A DNA stretch of 64,000 bases from Alphaproteobacteria bacterium LSUCC0719 (GCA_040839025.1 JBFPJN010000001.1:921307-985306), one strand, 5' to 3'; positions 24,783-34,851 are shown, numbered from the stretch's first letter. Translations and numbers: made by a program. Notes: a model not told the origin generated them from the sequence alone.

Positions 24783-26123
24783 ATGGCACCTAGAGCAGAG
24801 GCACCTGAAACAGGGGCACGCACATCAGCCGACACCTTCGAAACCCGCACCGGCGCCGCATCCAACCGTTTCGACGGTATCAAGCGCGATTACAGCATGG
24901 CGGATGTGGAACGGCTGTCCGGATCGGTGCCGATCGAATATACGCTGGCGCGAAACGGCGCCAACAAGCTGTGGAACCTGCTTCATACCGAGGATTATGT
25001 CCATTCGCTTGGCGCGATGACCGGCAACCAGGCAATGCAGATGGTGCGCGCCGGGCTGAAGGCCATCTATCTGTCGGGCTGGCAGGTGGCGGCGGACGCC
25101 AACACGGCTGGCGGCATGTATCCCGACCAATCGCTCTACCCGGCCAATTCCGGCCCTGAACTGGCGCGCAAGATCAATCGGACATTGCAACGCGCCGATC
25201 AGATCCAGAAGCTTGAAGGAGATGGGGATATCGACTGGTTCGCCCCCATCGTTGCCGATGCCGAAGCCGGCTTTGGTGGTGCGCTGAACGCCTTTGAACT
25301 GACCCGCAACTATATCGAGGCCGGCGCCGCCGGCGTACATTTCGAGGATCAGCTGGCTTCGGAAAAGAAATGCGGCCACATGGGTGGCAAGGTGCTGATT
25401 CCCGTGCAACAGCATATCGCCAACCTGAACGCCGCGCGGCTTGCCGCCGACACGGCAGGCGTGCCGACCCTGATCGTTGCCAGAACCGATGCCGAGAGCG
25501 CGAAGCTGATTACCTCGGATGTTGACGAGCGCGACCGCCCGTTCCTGACCGGCGAGCGCACCGAAGAAGGCTTCTTCCGTCTCGATCCCAAGGATTCGTT
25601 CGAGCGCTGTGTCGTCCGCGGACTGGCCTTTGCCGAATATGCAGATCTGCTGTGGATGGAAACCTCTACCCCCAATCTTGAGCAGGCGAAACGTTTCGCC
25701 GACGCCATCCACAGCAGATTCCCGAACAAGATGCTGGCCTATAACTGTTCGCCAAGCTTCAACTGGTCGGCCAACCTGTCGCCCGATGACATCGCGCGCT
25801 TCCAGCGCGAGATCGGGGCTATGAGCTACAAGTACCAGTTCATCACCCTGGCCGGCTTCCATTCCATGAATTTCTCGATGTTCCAGCTGGCAAGCGGCTA
25901 TCGCGACCGTGGCATGGAGGCCTATTGCGAACTGCAGAATGCCGAGTTCGAGGCCGAGGAATCAGGCTACACCGCCACCCGCCACCAGCGCGAGGTCGGT
26001 GCCGGCTGGTTCGATGCGATCTCGGTTGCCGTCAAGGGCGGCCAGTCGGCGACCACCGCGATGGCCGACTCGACCGAGGAAGCGCAATTCACCGCCGGCG
26101 AGGACAGCATCGCCGCGGAATAG
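24783..26123 (+). CDS. aceA: Isocitrate lyase
   Basis: This 446-residue enzyme splits isocitrate to glyoxylate and succinate, the first step of the glyoxylate shunt. The start at 24783 follows GGAGAG by about 5 bases; an upstream in-frame extension to 24660 runs through the repeats of the leader and is not believed. The catalytic signature KKCGH is at residues 195-199 with Cys197. Metal- and substrate-binding stretches include [17 protein letters not shown] and [10 protein letters not shown]. It is followed by a strong terminator and is probably monocistronic. No malate synthase gene is in this window. Confidence 0.97.
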   Translation: MAPRAEAPETGARTSADTFETRTGAASNRFDGIKRDYSMADVERLSGSVPIEYTLARNGANKLWNLLHTEDYVHSLGAMTGNQAMQMVRAGLKAIYLSGWQVAADANTAGGMYPDQSLYPANSGPELARKINRTLQRADQIQKLEGDGDIDWFAPIVADAEAGFGGALNAFELTRNYIEAGAAGVHFEDQLASEKKCGHMGGKVLIPVQQHIANLNAARLAADTAGVPTLIVARTDAESAKLITSDVDERDRPFLTGERTEEGFFRLDPKDSFERCVVRGLAFAEYADLLWMETSTPNLEQAKRFADAIHSRFPNKMLAYNCSPSFNWSANLSPDDIARFQREIGAMSYKYQFITLAGFHSMNFSMFQLASGYRDRGMEAYCELQNAEFEAEESGYTATRHQREVGAGWFDAISVAVKGGQSATTAMADSTEEAQFTAGEDSIAAE

Positions 26124-26206
26124 ACTTTACCTGCAGCTGGTTGGGGCGACTGGCACTGGCAGCGGGCTTGGGGGAGCAGCGCACCATTTAGCACCAATCA
26201 GCAGCC

Positions 26207-26251
26207 GGGGGCCGGACGGGTTTCTTGCTTTGTCGTCCGGCCCCCTTTTTT
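26207..26251 (+). terminator. Intrinsic terminator of aceA
   Basis: GGGGGCCGGACG (26207-26218) pairs perfectly with CGTCCGGCCCCC (26234-26245), followed by six T residues (26246-26251). The 12-base GC-rich stem with a 15-base loop is a textbook factor-independent terminator on the plus strand. Confidence 0.92.
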
Positions 26252-26260
26252 CGGCCCGGC

Positions 26261-27715
26261 TCAGGCTGCGCCACCAGCCGGATCGCCACCAGCCGGATCA
26301 AGGATCGGTCTGGCAAGCGCGACAATCCGGTCATAGGCGATGTCGATATCGGCTGGCGTGGTTGCCGTTGCGCCAATGCTGATCCGGATCACATAATGGC
26401 CGCGATGCACGGTCTGGGTCAGATACAGGGTGCCGTCACCATTCACCGCATCGACAAGCCTGGCGTTCGCCGCATCCAGCGCCGCCCCGTCATCCATCCC
26501 GTCCGGTCTGATCCTGAAACTGAACAGCCCCAGCCGCGGCGCGCTGGTGATTTCAAACCCCGGTGTGGCTCCAATCCTTGCCGCCAGATCATCGGTCCAG
26601 GCGACATGATTGCGGATAATGTCCTGCAGCCCGGATACGCCATAACAGCGGATTACAAACCATAGCTTCAGCGCCCGGAAGCGCCGCCCGAGTTCCAGCG
26701 TCAGCTGTGAATAGTCGGTCAGCCCCTCGGCATCCTGCGTCACCAGATAGGCCGGTGTGATCGACATCGTCTTCTGGAAATCCTCGACCGACCTGATGAA
26801 ATGCGCCGAACAGTCAAAATTCGTCATCAGCCATTTATGGGGGTTCATGACCAGCGAGTCGGCAAGCTCGATGCCGCTGGCGATATCGCGGAATTCCGGA
26901 CAGATCAGCGCCGATCCGGCCCATGCCGCATCGACATGCGAGAACAGCCCCTCCTGGCGGGCAACAGGCAGGATGCTGTCCAGCCTGTCGCTGGCACCGA
27001 CGCCGGTCCCCCCGATCACACAGCACAGCGCGCAGGGTACAAATCCAGACGCGCGGTCGGCGGCAATGGCGCCGCGCAACGCATCGGGATCCATCGCGCC
27101 GTCATCATCGGTCGCCACGGTGACCAGATTGTCCCGCCCGATCCCGGACAGGAACACCGCCTTTTCCACCGAGGAATGCGCCTGATCTGTGGTGTAGACC
27201 CGCAAAACCGGCTGTCCTGACAGGCCCTGTTCCTTGCCGGCCCAGTCGAGCGCCTTTTCGCGTGCCGTCAGAATGGCCGACAGGGTCGCCATGCCGGCCC
27301 CGGTCTGGATGATGCCGTGCCATCCGTCGCCAATCCCGGTCATCTGACGGAGCCAGTCAAGGACATGAATTTCCATTTCGGTGCCGGCCGGCGAGGTCTG
27401 CCAGAGCATACAATTTGCCGCCATCGTCGCCGTCAGCCATTCCGCAAGAATCGAGGGTGGGCTGCTATTCGCCGGGAAATAGGCAAAAAACCGAGGATGT
27501 TGCCAGTTCGTAACATGCGGAACGACGATCGATTCGAAATCGGCGAACACATCTTCAACAGCTTCGCCCTGAACAGGCGGCTCTGCGGGCAGTCTTGCCA
27601 TCACCTCGCCTGGCCGTGTCGGGGGCCGCACCGGCCTGTCGGCAAGCGTGTCAAGATAGTCGGCTGACCATGTGGCGGCGCGGCGTCCCCAATATTCCAG
27701 ATCACGATTTTTCAT
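26261..27715 (-). CDS. PLP-dependent group II amino-acid decarboxylase
   Basis: This 484-residue protein resembles aromatic-L-amino-acid/tyrosine decarboxylases. Seen are WQHPRFFAYFPA near the N-terminus, the cofactor-proximal HVDAAWAGSALICPE, and the PLP lysine in MNPHKWLMTNFDC. It would remove CO2 from an amino acid to give an amine; tryptophan, tyrosine, DOPA or glutamate cannot be distinguished. It abuts glycerate 2-kinase with no gap on the same strand, so it is probably the last gene of that operon. Confidence 0.9.
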   Translation of the reverse strand: MKNRDLEYWGRRAATWSADYLDTLADRPVRPPTRPGEVMARLPAEPPVQGEAVEDVFADFESIVVPHVTNWQHPRFFAYFPANSSPPSILAEWLTATMAANCMLWQTSPAGTEMEIHVLDWLRQMTGIGDGWHGIIQTGAGMATLSAILTAREKALDWAGKEQGLSGQPVLRVYTTDQAHSSVEKAVFLSGIGRDNLVTVATDDDGAMDPDALRGAIAADRASGFVPCALCCVIGGTGVGASDRLDSILPVARQEGLFSHVDAAWAGSALICPEFRDIASGIELADSLVMNPHKWLMTNFDCSAHFIRSVEDFQKTMSITPAYLVTQDAEGLTDYSQLTLELGRRFRALKLWFVIRCYGVSGLQDIIRNHVAWTDDLAARIGATPGFEITSAPRLGLFSFRIRPDGMDDGAALDAANARLVDAVNGDGTLYLTQTVHRGHYVIRISIGATATTPADIDIAYDRIVALARPILDPAGGDPAGGAA

Positions 27716-28996
27716 TCAGGCCTCCCCAGCAACAATGAATATCGCAATATCACCAAGATTGGTGCCGGTCGGCGCGACGCGCAGCAATGCATGGCACGAT
27801 TCAAGGAATGGATGGCTGTCATGCCTCGCCAGCGCGGTGGCCGCCGCATCCATGTCAAAGCCATGTTCAGAGGTGATCAAGGCCCCCGCGGCATCGGTTG
27901 GCCCATCGCGCCCGTCGGTGCCAGCGATCAGCGCTGCCCATTGCCGTCGCGGGGCCAGCTGATGCATGGCGCTGGCAAATGCCACCCCCATTTCCTGGGC
28001 GCGCCCTCCCATACCGCCACCATCGCCAAGCTGAACCGTTGTCTCGCCGCCGGTGACACCCCACACACCGGACCCGGTATCGGCAGCGGCAGCGGCCAGT
28101 CGATCCGCCAGCGTTCTGGCGCACGCCGCCGCCTCGCCGACCAGCGGTGGCAGGTCAAGTTCATGCAGACCTGTCATACCGCCGGACAGCGCGGCCCGCG
28201 CCGCGGCCCGGCAGAGATCATTGCTGGCCAGCAGATGCGAGGTGACATTTGCCATCACCGGGTCGCCGGGCCGGACAGGCAGGTCGGCATTGCCATCCCT
28301 GATCAGGGCCAGTCCCGCCCGCACGACGTCAAGCCTGTCCAGCCCCTGTTCAGCTACCAGCCCAAGCGTGTCTTCAAGCGGCACGGGATCGGCGATGGCG
28401 GGGCCGCTGGCAATCGATTCCAACCTGTCGCCGGGCACATCCGACAACAGAAACTGGGTGATCCGCGCCGGCGCGGCAAGACGCGCCAGACGGCCGCCTT
28501 TCAGCGATGAAAACAGACGCCGCACCGCATTCATGTCGTGAATATCCAGTCCACTGGCAAGAAGCGCTTCATTCAGGGCCTGCTTGTCGGCAAGACCAAG
28601 CCCATTGGCCGGCGCCGGCAACAGCGCCGACCCGCCACCACTGATCAGAAGCAGCAGATGATCATCTTCGCCAAGTGAAGTGACAAGCTCTGTGACGGCG
28701 GCGCTGGCGACAAGGCCGCGTGCATCAGGGACCGGATGTGCGCTGGCGAATGTCTGCATGCCGTCAATTTCGGCATGGCTTTCATCGGTGGTGACAATCA
28801 GCCCCGGTGCCTTGCAGCCGGCCTCGCGAACCGCGCCGGCCATGCTGGCACCAGCCTTGCCAATGGCGATGACAGCCGTTGGCGGGGTTTCAAGACGGCG
28901 CATCGCGGCAAGAGTCACGGCCGCCGGGTGGCCAGCCACCAAGGCCGCGTCAAAGGCTCCGCGCACCAGTTCCTTCCATGCCGATACCGGCATCAT
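27716..28996 (-). CDS. Glycerate 2-kinase (GckA/TtuD type)
   Basis: This 426-residue enzyme phosphorylates glycerate to 2-phosphoglycerate. The N-terminal part shows AIGKAGASMAGAV and LLLISGGGSALLPAP, which form the nucleotide site. The C-terminal MOFRL domain contains GGETTVQLGDGGGMGGRAQEMGVAF and GTDGRDGPTDAAGA. Its 5' end overlaps the upstream dehydrogenase stop by four bases. With that dehydrogenase it forms the lower part of a glyoxylate/hydroxypyruvate to glycerate route. Confidence 0.93.
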   Translation of the reverse strand: MMPVSAWKELVRGAFDAALVAGHPAAVTLAAMRRLETPPTAVIAIGKAGASMAGAVREAGCKAPGLIVTTDESHAEIDGMQTFASAHPVPDARGLVASAAVTELVTSLGEDDHLLLLISGGGSALLPAPANGLGLADKQALNEALLASGLDIHDMNAVRRLFSSLKGGRLARLAAPARITQFLLSDVPGDRLESIASGPAIADPVPLEDTLGLVAEQGLDRLDVVRAGLALIRDGNADLPVRPGDPVMANVTSHLLASNDLCRAAARAALSGGMTGLHELDLPPLVGEAAACARTLADRLAAAAADTGSGVWGVTGGETTVQLGDGGGMGGRAQEMGVAFASAMHQLAPRRQWAALIAGTDGRDGPTDAAGALITSEHGFDMDAAATALARHDSHPFLESCHALLRVAPTGTNLGDIAIFIVAGEA

Positions 28997-29961
28997 CCCA
29001 CCGGATCAGGAAGCGGGTCACCGGCGGCAAAGGCACGGGCATTCGCCACAACCTTCATCCCCATGGCGACACGGGCTTCGCGCGTTGCCGATCCCAGATG
29101 CGGCAGCAGAACCGTATGCGGGGCGGCAAGAATGGCAGGATTGATCGCAGGCTCGCCCTGATAGACGTCGAGGCCGGCCCCGGCGATACGCCCCTGTTCC
29201 AGCGCCGCGACAAGTGCCGCCTCGTCGACAACATCACCACGCGCCGTATTGACGAGATAGGCATCGGGTGACATCGCGGCCAGCGCCGCCGCATCGAGGA
29301 TCTGAAAGGTGTCCGGCGTCGCCGCGCAATGCAGGCTGACGAAATCGCTGGCGGCACACAGGGCGGTCACACTGTCATACTGCGTGCCGTCAACGCCGCC
29401 CCCATCAGCAATCGCCGAGCGGTTGTAGAAGCCGACCTCCATGCCAAATCCAAAATGCGCCCGATGGGCAACAGCCCTGCCGATCCGGCCCATGCCGATG
29501 ATCCCAAGGCGCTTGCCTGTCATCGACTGGCCAACAAGATGGGTCGGGCGCCAGCCGGCCCACGCGCCGGCCCGCACTTCGCGTTCGCCCTCGCCGGCGC
29601 GGCGGCACAGCATGAGCATCAGCGTCAATGTCAGATCGGCGGTGGCATCGGTCAGCACGCCGGGCGTGTTCGATACCGGAATGTCATGCGCCGCCGCCGC
29701 GCCAAGGTCGATATGGTTCACCCCGACGCCGTAATTCGCGATCATCCGGCATGTTCCTGCCGCACCGGCATTGATGATGTCGGCATCGATCCTGTCCGAT
29801 ACGGTCGGCGCGGCGATGTCATGGGTGGCGAACCCCTCGGCAAGCGCGGCCTGGGACAGCGGCGCGTCATCCTTGTTGAAGGTGACGTCGAAATGCTCGG
29901 CAAGCGCCTCTTCGGCGGCCTGTGGCCAACGTCGTGTCACAAAAATACTTGGTCTGGTCAT
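28993..29961 (-). CDS. D-isomer 2-hydroxyacid dehydrogenase (glyoxylate/hydroxypyruvate reductase-like)
   Basis: The protein has 322 residues from the ATG at 29961 (MTRPSIFVTRR); the open frame up to 30024 has no coding character. The NAD(P) fold is GIIGMGRIGRAV. The catalytic Arg is in NTARGDVVDE, the Glu in GLDVYQGEP and the His in LLPHLGSATRE. Enzymes of this group reduce glyoxylate or hydroxypyruvate. The coupled glycerate kinase supports that substrate choice. Confidence 0.9.
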   Translation of the reverse strand: MTRPSIFVTRRWPQAAEEALAEHFDVTFNKDDAPLSQAALAEGFATHDIAAPTVSDRIDADIINAGAAGTCRMIANYGVGVNHIDLGAAAAHDIPVSNTPGVLTDATADLTLTLMLMLCRRAGEGEREVRAGAWAGWRPTHLVGQSMTGKRLGIIGMGRIGRAVAHRAHFGFGMEVGFYNRSAIADGGGVDGTQYDSVTALCAASDFVSLHCAATPDTFQILDAAALAAMSPDAYLVNTARGDVVDEAALVAALEQGRIAGAGLDVYQGEPAINPAILAAPHTVLLPHLGSATREARVAMGMKVVANARAFAAGDPLPDPVG

Positions 29962-30054
29962 AGGTCCATCACCTTGCTGGGTTGCAGAGACACCACGGTA
30001 CGGCGTTGCGCGTCGGCCAGGCACCCGCCAACAGCCTCAGCCTGAATAGCAGAA

Positions 30055-30076
30055 GGGCACCGCCAAGGCGATGCCC
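30055..30076 (-). terminator. Hairpin after the BMP-family binding-protein gene
   Basis: GGGCACCGCC and GGCGATGCCC are near-perfect inverted repeats 29 bases after the binding-protein stop. On the minus-strand RNA the one mismatch is a G-U pair, and the sequence after it is TTCTGCTATT, only weakly U-rich. It could be a partial terminator that lowers expression of the downstream dehydrogenase-kinase-decarboxylase genes. Confidence 0.45.
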
Positions 30077-30105
30077 TCCCCGGATTTTGTTGCAATGTGG
30101 GGTGA

Positions 30106-31200
30106 TCAGCCCGGCATTTCGCCAAGGATACCCTCGGCATAGAAGAAGATGTCGCTCCACAGCGTGCCATCATTCAGCGCGTCGCCAGCCTTGATCACTA
30201 CGTTGCCCTTGTTGTCCTTGATCGGGCCGGTGAAGATGTTGTAGCCACCCTCGATCTTGGCAGCGGCCTTTTCGGCTGCCGCCCTGACGTCTGCCGGCAT
30301 GTTCTCGAACGGTGTCAGGACGAGATAGTCGTCAGCCATGCCCTTCCATGTGTTGCCAGCCCAGTGGTCCGGACCCTCGCCAGTCGACCAGGAGCCGTCA
30401 AGAACCTGCTGGATCTTCTCGATATAGTAAGGCGCCCAGTTGTTGACCGACGAAAACAGCTGCGCATTCGGCGCAAAGGCCTTCATGTCGCTGGCCTGAC
30501 CAAAGCCGTGGATACCCGCCTTCTCGGCCGTCTGCAGCATCGCCGGCGTATCGGTATGCTGTGCCATCACATCAGCACCCTGCGCGACAAGAACCTTTGC
30601 CGCGTCGGCTTCCTTGACCGGGTCGGCCCAGGTGTTCGCCCAGATGACCATGATCTCGGCATCAGGATTGGCCTCGCGCATGCCGATGGCAAATGCATTC
30701 AGGCCCTGATAGGCCTCGGGGATCGGAAACGGCGCGATATAGCCGATCTTGTTCGTCTTCGTCATCATGCCGGCAACGATTCCCTGAACGTAGCGGCCCT
30801 CATAGAACCGGATGTTACCGGTCGCCATGTTGGAGGAGCGCTTGTAGCCGGTGATATGCTCGAATTTCACATCGGGAAAATCCTTCGAGACCTTCAGCAT
30901 CGGGTCCATATAGCCGAACGAGGTGCCGAAGATGACCTTGTTGCCCTGACGCGCCAGTTCGCGAACCACGCGCTCGGCGTCCGGACCTTCTGGAACATTC
31001 TCGACAAATGTCGTCTCGATCTTGTCACCGAAATGCGCCTGAACTTCCTTGCGCGCCACCTCGTGGGCATATGTCCATCCATGGTCACCCGGATTGGTCA
31101 GATACAGGAACCCGACCTTCAACGGTTCCGCCATCGCCGCACCTGTCGATACGGCAAGCGCGGCCAGACCAACCGCAATGCCCTTCAATAAATGTTTCAT
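30106..31200 (-). CDS. BMP-family ABC transporter substrate-binding lipoprotein-like protein
   Basis: This 364-residue periplasmic protein has a signal peptide (MKHLLKGIAVGLAALAVS...AMA). The PnrA/BMP fold is shown by VGFLYLTNPGDHGWTYAHE, VIFGTSFGYMDPM, EGRYVQGIVAGMMTKTNKIGYIAPFPIPE and QHTDTPAM. Family members bind nucleosides or related compounds for import by two RbsC-like permeases and a fused double ATPase, exactly the genes found upstream. The precise ligand is not shown. It lacks a lipobox Cys, so it is free rather than anchored. Confidence 0.93.
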   Translation of the reverse strand: MKHLLKGIAVGLAALAVSTGAAMAEPLKVGFLYLTNPGDHGWTYAHEVARKEVQAHFGDKIETTFVENVPEGPDAERVVRELARQGNKVIFGTSFGYMDPMLKVSKDFPDVKFEHITGYKRSSNMATGNIRFYEGRYVQGIVAGMMTKTNKIGYIAPFPIPEAYQGLNAFAIGMREANPDAEIMVIWANTWADPVKEADAAKVLVAQGADVMAQHTDTPAMLQTAEKAGIHGFGQASDMKAFAPNAQLFSSVNNWAPYYIEKIQQVLDGSWSTGEGPDHWAGNTWKGMADDYLVLTPFENMPADVRAAAEKAAAKIEGGYNIFTGPIKDNKGNVVIKAGDALNDGTLWSDIFFYAEGILGEMPG

Positions 31201-31269
31201 GTTTCACTCCTTTGTTGACCAGTTCATGGCTTTAGGTATGGAGACGGAGTTCCCATTACAGGCCGAACT

Positions 31270-32184
31270 TCATTTACCGGCATGGAAAACACGCCCCAGA
31301 CAGGCCGGCGAGTTCGCCAGCGCAAATTCTCTGTTTCTTGATATCAGGACAAGAACGACGATGGTAGCAAGATAGGGCAGCATGGACAGGAATTGTGACG
31401 GGATCGTCCAGCCACGCGCCTGACCGGCAAGCTGCATGATGGTGATGCCGCCAAAAATCAGCGCACCGACCAGCACCCGCCACGGCATCCATGAGGCAAA
31501 CACCACCAGCGCCAGCGCGATCCAGCCGCGCCCGGCGGTCATACCCTCGGCCCAATGCGGTGTCAGCATCAGCGGCAGATAGGCACCGCCAAGCCCGGCC
31601 ATGAGCCCGCCAAACAACACCGCCATGAAACGTACACCGAGAACCGAATATCCAAGGGCGTGCGCGCTGTCATGATTGTCACCGATGGCGCGCAGCACGA
31701 GACCCGCACGTGTCCGTTTCAGGAAATACGCCACCGCGGCAACCAGAATGACGGCACCCCAGGCCATCAGGTCATGCGAGAAGACAAGCTTGCCAACGGT
31801 CGGCAGGTCGGACAGAAACGGGATTCGAAGCACCGGCAGACCCTCGATGGCATGACCGATCAGCGGTGCGCCGACAAGGCCCGACAGCCCGGCCCCGAAA
31901 ATCGTCAGGGCAAGGCCCGTCGCCACCTGGTTGGTGGCAAAGCCCAGAACCAGAATGCCAAACAGCGCGGCGGTCAGCATGCCCGCCAACCCGCCGGCGA
32001 TCACGCCAAGAACAAGACTGCCACTGACCATGGCAACGCCAAAGGCGGCCACCGCCCCCATCAGCATCATGCCCTCGACCCCGAGATTGAGAACGCCGCT
32101 ACGCTCGACAACAAGTTCGCCGGTCGCCGCGTAGACCAATGGCACAGACGTCATGAGGACGGTGAGGATGAGATCTTCAAGCAC
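31270..32184 (-). CDS. BMP-type ABC transporter permease (second)
   Basis: This is a 304-residue inner-membrane protein of the BPD_transp_2 (RbsC-like) family with about 8-9 helices. Diagnostic stretches are LNLGVEGMMLMGAVAAFG near the N-terminus and NHDSAHALGYSVLGVRFMAVLFGGLMAGLGGAYL in the coupling region (quoted in parts). It overlaps the other permease by 8 bases. It pairs with that permease and the fused ATPase to import a nucleoside-like solute. Confidence 0.92.
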   Translation of the reverse strand: MLEDLILTVLMTSVPLVYAATGELVVERSGVLNLGVEGMMLMGAVAAFGVAMVSGSLVLGVIAGGLAGMLTAALFGILVLGFATNQVATGLALTIFGAGLSGLVGAPLIGHAIEGLPVLRIPFLSDLPTVGKLVFSHDLMAWGAVILVAAVAYFLKRTRAGLVLRAIGDNHDSAHALGYSVLGVRFMAVLFGGLMAGLGGAYLPLMLTPHWAEGMTAGRGWIALALVVFASWMPWRVLVGALIFGGITIMQLAGQARGWTIPSQFLSMLPYLATIVVLVLISRNREFALANSPACLGRVFHAGK

Positions 32185-33283
32185 CGCTCTCTCCCTGCAG
32201 TCTGGCGCGATGCGGCAGGCTGAATGTCACGTGATAGCGGTTGAACGTCTCGCCGGCCAGCAGCATGAACAGCAGAATACCCTTGAACACGCCCGTCACC
32301 ACCTTTGGCATCGCCAGCGCAATCTGCGCCGAGTCCCCGCCAAGTTCGGCCAGCGCGACAACCAGCCCGGCGACAATCACGGCCAGCGGGTTCAGCCGCG
32401 CCAGAAAGGCCACGATAATGGCGGTAAAGCCATAACCGAATGAAATATCAGGCTGCAGCTGGCCAATATTCGCCGACACCTCGACCATGCCGGCAAGCCC
32501 GGCCGCGCCGCCTGAAATGGCCATCACGATGATTGTCACAAGGGCCGGGCTGAACCCGGCAAACCTGCCGGCGCGCGGCGCGTCGCCCATCACCTTGACC
32601 TGGAAGCCGAGGATGGATCGACCGAGGATGAACCATGCCGCAAGCGAGAAGACAAGCGCCCCGGCGACCCCCCAGTGGAGCTGGCCAAGCCGACCGATGC
32701 CGGGAAGTTCGACCCGCGAAATCAGTCCCGCATCCGCATACATCGGGGTCAGCGGAAAGCCGAAGGACATCGGGTCGCGCCAGGGCCCCCGCACCGTCCA
32801 GTCGATTAGCAGCACGGCAACATAGGTCAGCATCAGCGAGACCAGAATCTCGTTGGTATTGAACCGCGTCTTCAGCAGTGCCGGAATCATCCCCCAGGCC
32901 AGCCCGCCAAGCATGCCGGCAAGGATCATCGCCGGCATCATCACCGGCCCCGGCAGATTCGGCCAGCTGAGCGCCACAAACCCCGCCGCCATCGCGCCGA
33001 GGATCATCTGCCCCTCGGCCCCGATATTCCAGACATTCGCCCGATAGGCAAAGACAAGACCGCTGGCAATGATGATCAGCGGGCATGCCTTCACAAACAG
33101 GTCCGCCACCTGATATCCGTGCGACACCGGCGCGATGAAGAACTGATAGAGCGCCGCCAGCGGATCATAGCCAAGCACACCGAAAATCATCGCCCCGATC
33201 ACCAGCGTCAGCGCAATCGCCACAAGCGTTGTCGTGATTGTCAGCGTCAGCGGGATTTCCTTGCGCGGGGTCAGCGAAATCAT
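32177..33283 (-). CDS. BMP-type ABC transporter permease (first)
   Basis: This 368-residue permease of the same family has about 10 helices. YRANVWNIGAEGQMILGAM corresponds to the conserved LNIGxEG loop, and GDAPRAGRFAGFSPALV is the EAA-like coupling region. Its start overlaps the ATPase stop by four bases (ATGA), and its stop overlaps the second permease, indicating tight translational coupling. Confidence 0.92.
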   Translation of the reverse strand: MISLTPRKEIPLTLTITTTLVAIALTLVIGAMIFGVLGYDPLAALYQFFIAPVSHGYQVADLFVKACPLIIIASGLVFAYRANVWNIGAEGQMILGAMAAGFVALSWPNLPGPVMMPAMILAGMLGGLAWGMIPALLKTRFNTNEILVSLMLTYVAVLLIDWTVRGPWRDPMSFGFPLTPMYADAGLISRVELPGIGRLGQLHWGVAGALVFSLAAWFILGRSILGFQVKVMGDAPRAGRFAGFSPALVTIIVMAISGGAAGLAGMVEVSANIGQLQPDISFGYGFTAIIVAFLARLNPLAVIVAGLVVALAELGGDSAQIALAMPKVVTGVFKGILLFMLLAGETFNRYHVTFSLPHRARLQGESGA

Positions 33284-34851
33284 GCCTTCGCCTCCGCCGC
33301 CGTTTCAACCGTCATTTCGCCACCCCCCATCAGAAGCCCCAGCGCCTCGGGTGTGACATCGCCGGTGACCATCACCTCGGACAGCGACCCGTCATACAGA
33401 ACCGCGACGCGGTGCGATATGGCGAAGATTTCTTCCAGATCCTGCGAGATCATCACCACCGCCGAGCCACCGGCGGCAAGGTCGAGGATTGCGGTACGGA
33501 TCGACAGCGCAGCACCGACATCAACACCCCAGGTCGGCTGTGACACGATGAAAACCCGTGGCCGTCTGGAAATTTCACGGCCAACGACAAATTTCTGCAG
33601 ATTGCCGCCGGACAGCGCCGAGGCAAGCGGATTGTCCTGCGGCAGCCTGACATCGAAATCATTGGCCACCTTCGCCGCCATCGCCAGGGTCGCGTTCGTG
33701 TCGACAAGGCCGCGCACCACAACATCGCCAAGTGAATGCGAGGTCAGAAGTGCATTGTCAGCCAGTGTCATGCTGGGCACCGCGGCATGGCCGTTGCGCT
33801 CTTCGGGGACAAAGCCGAGCCCCAGCTGGCGACGGCGCGATGGGCCTTGGCCGGTAATATCAACACCGTCGATGCAGATCACTCCGGCCTCGCGGCTTGT
33901 CCATTCACCGGTCAGCGCTTCCATCAGCTCGTCCTGCCCATTCCCGGCAATGCCGGCAATACCGAGAACCTCGCCGGCCCGCGCCGCGAGACAAATGTCG
34001 CGAAGCGGCGTGGCGAACGCCGTGGCGGCAGGTCTGTTCAGCGATGACACCTCGAGAAGCGCAGTCGCCCCGGCACCGGGGCGCGCCTGCCTGTCGATGT
34101 CTCCCACACTGCCACCGACCATCATTTCGGCAAGTTGTTTGCTGCTCTGCCCGGCCGTATCGACTGTCCCCACATTGCGGCCGCGCCGCAGCACCGTTGC
34201 ACGTTCGGTCAGCGCGCGGATTTCTTCCAGCTTGTGCGAGATGAACAGGATGGCGACCCCAGCTTCGGAGAACCGCCGCAGAACATCGAACAGCTGGCCG
34301 GTCTCCTGCGGTGTCAGAACAGAGGTCGGCTCGTCCATGATCAGAAGTGACGGATCCTGTAACAGACAGCGCACAATCTCGACACGCTGCTGCTGGCCAA
34401 CCGACAGATTATGCACCCGCGCATCGGGATCGACACCAATGCCATAGTCGTTCGACATCTGACGCACCCGGTCGGAAAGATCGGCAAGCGATTCTCCCGG
34501 TGGCAGCGCCAGCGCAATGTTTTCCGCCACCGTCAATGCCTGAAACAGCGAAAAATGCTGAAACACCATTCCGATGCCAAGTTCGCGGGCATGTTGTGGA
34601 TTGCGGATGCTGGTCGGCGTGCCGCGCCATTCGATCTGGCCCGAATCGGGCTGAAGAAGCCCATAGACCATTTTCACAAATGTCGATTTGCCGGCACCGT
34701 TTTCGCCAAGAAGCGCGTGGATCTCGCCCTCGCCGATGCTGAAGGACACATCGTCATTGGCCGTAAAATCCCCAAAATGCTTGCAGATTCCGGTGGCCTT
34801 CAGCAGCACTGATCTTGATGGGTTGCGGGATGGCCTGGGGGATGCGGTCAT
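33280..34851 (-). CDS. Fused double ATP-binding protein of the BMP-type importer
   Basis: The protein has 523 residues from the ATG at 34851. It has two ABC ATPase domains. The first has Walker A GENGAGKST, signature LSVGQQQRVEI and Walker B LLIMDEPTS. The second has a degenerate Walker A (GIAGNGQDELMEAL) and signature LSGGNLQKFVVGREIS, as is normal in sugar/nucleoside importers, where one site hydrolyses poorly. It is the first gene of the importer operon. The open frame to 34932 upstream is not believed. Confidence 0.94.
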   Translation of the reverse strand: MTASPRPSRNPSRSVLLKATGICKHFGDFTANDDVSFSIGEGEIHALLGENGAGKSTFVKMVYGLLQPDSGQIEWRGTPTSIRNPQHARELGIGMVFQHFSLFQALTVAENIALALPPGESLADLSDRVRQMSNDYGIGVDPDARVHNLSVGQQQRVEIVRCLLQDPSLLIMDEPTSVLTPQETGQLFDVLRRFSEAGVAILFISHKLEEIRALTERATVLRRGRNVGTVDTAGQSSKQLAEMMVGGSVGDIDRQARPGAGATALLEVSSLNRPAATAFATPLRDICLAARAGEVLGIAGIAGNGQDELMEALTGEWTSREAGVICIDGVDITGQGPSRRRQLGLGFVPEERNGHAAVPSMTLADNALLTSHSLGDVVVRGLVDTNATLAMAAKVANDFDVRLPQDNPLASALSGGNLQKFVVGREISRRPRVFIVSQPTWGVDVGAALSIRTAILDLAAGGSAVVMISQDLEEIFAISHRVAVLYDGSLSEVMVTGDVTPEALGLLMGGGEMTVETAAEAKA

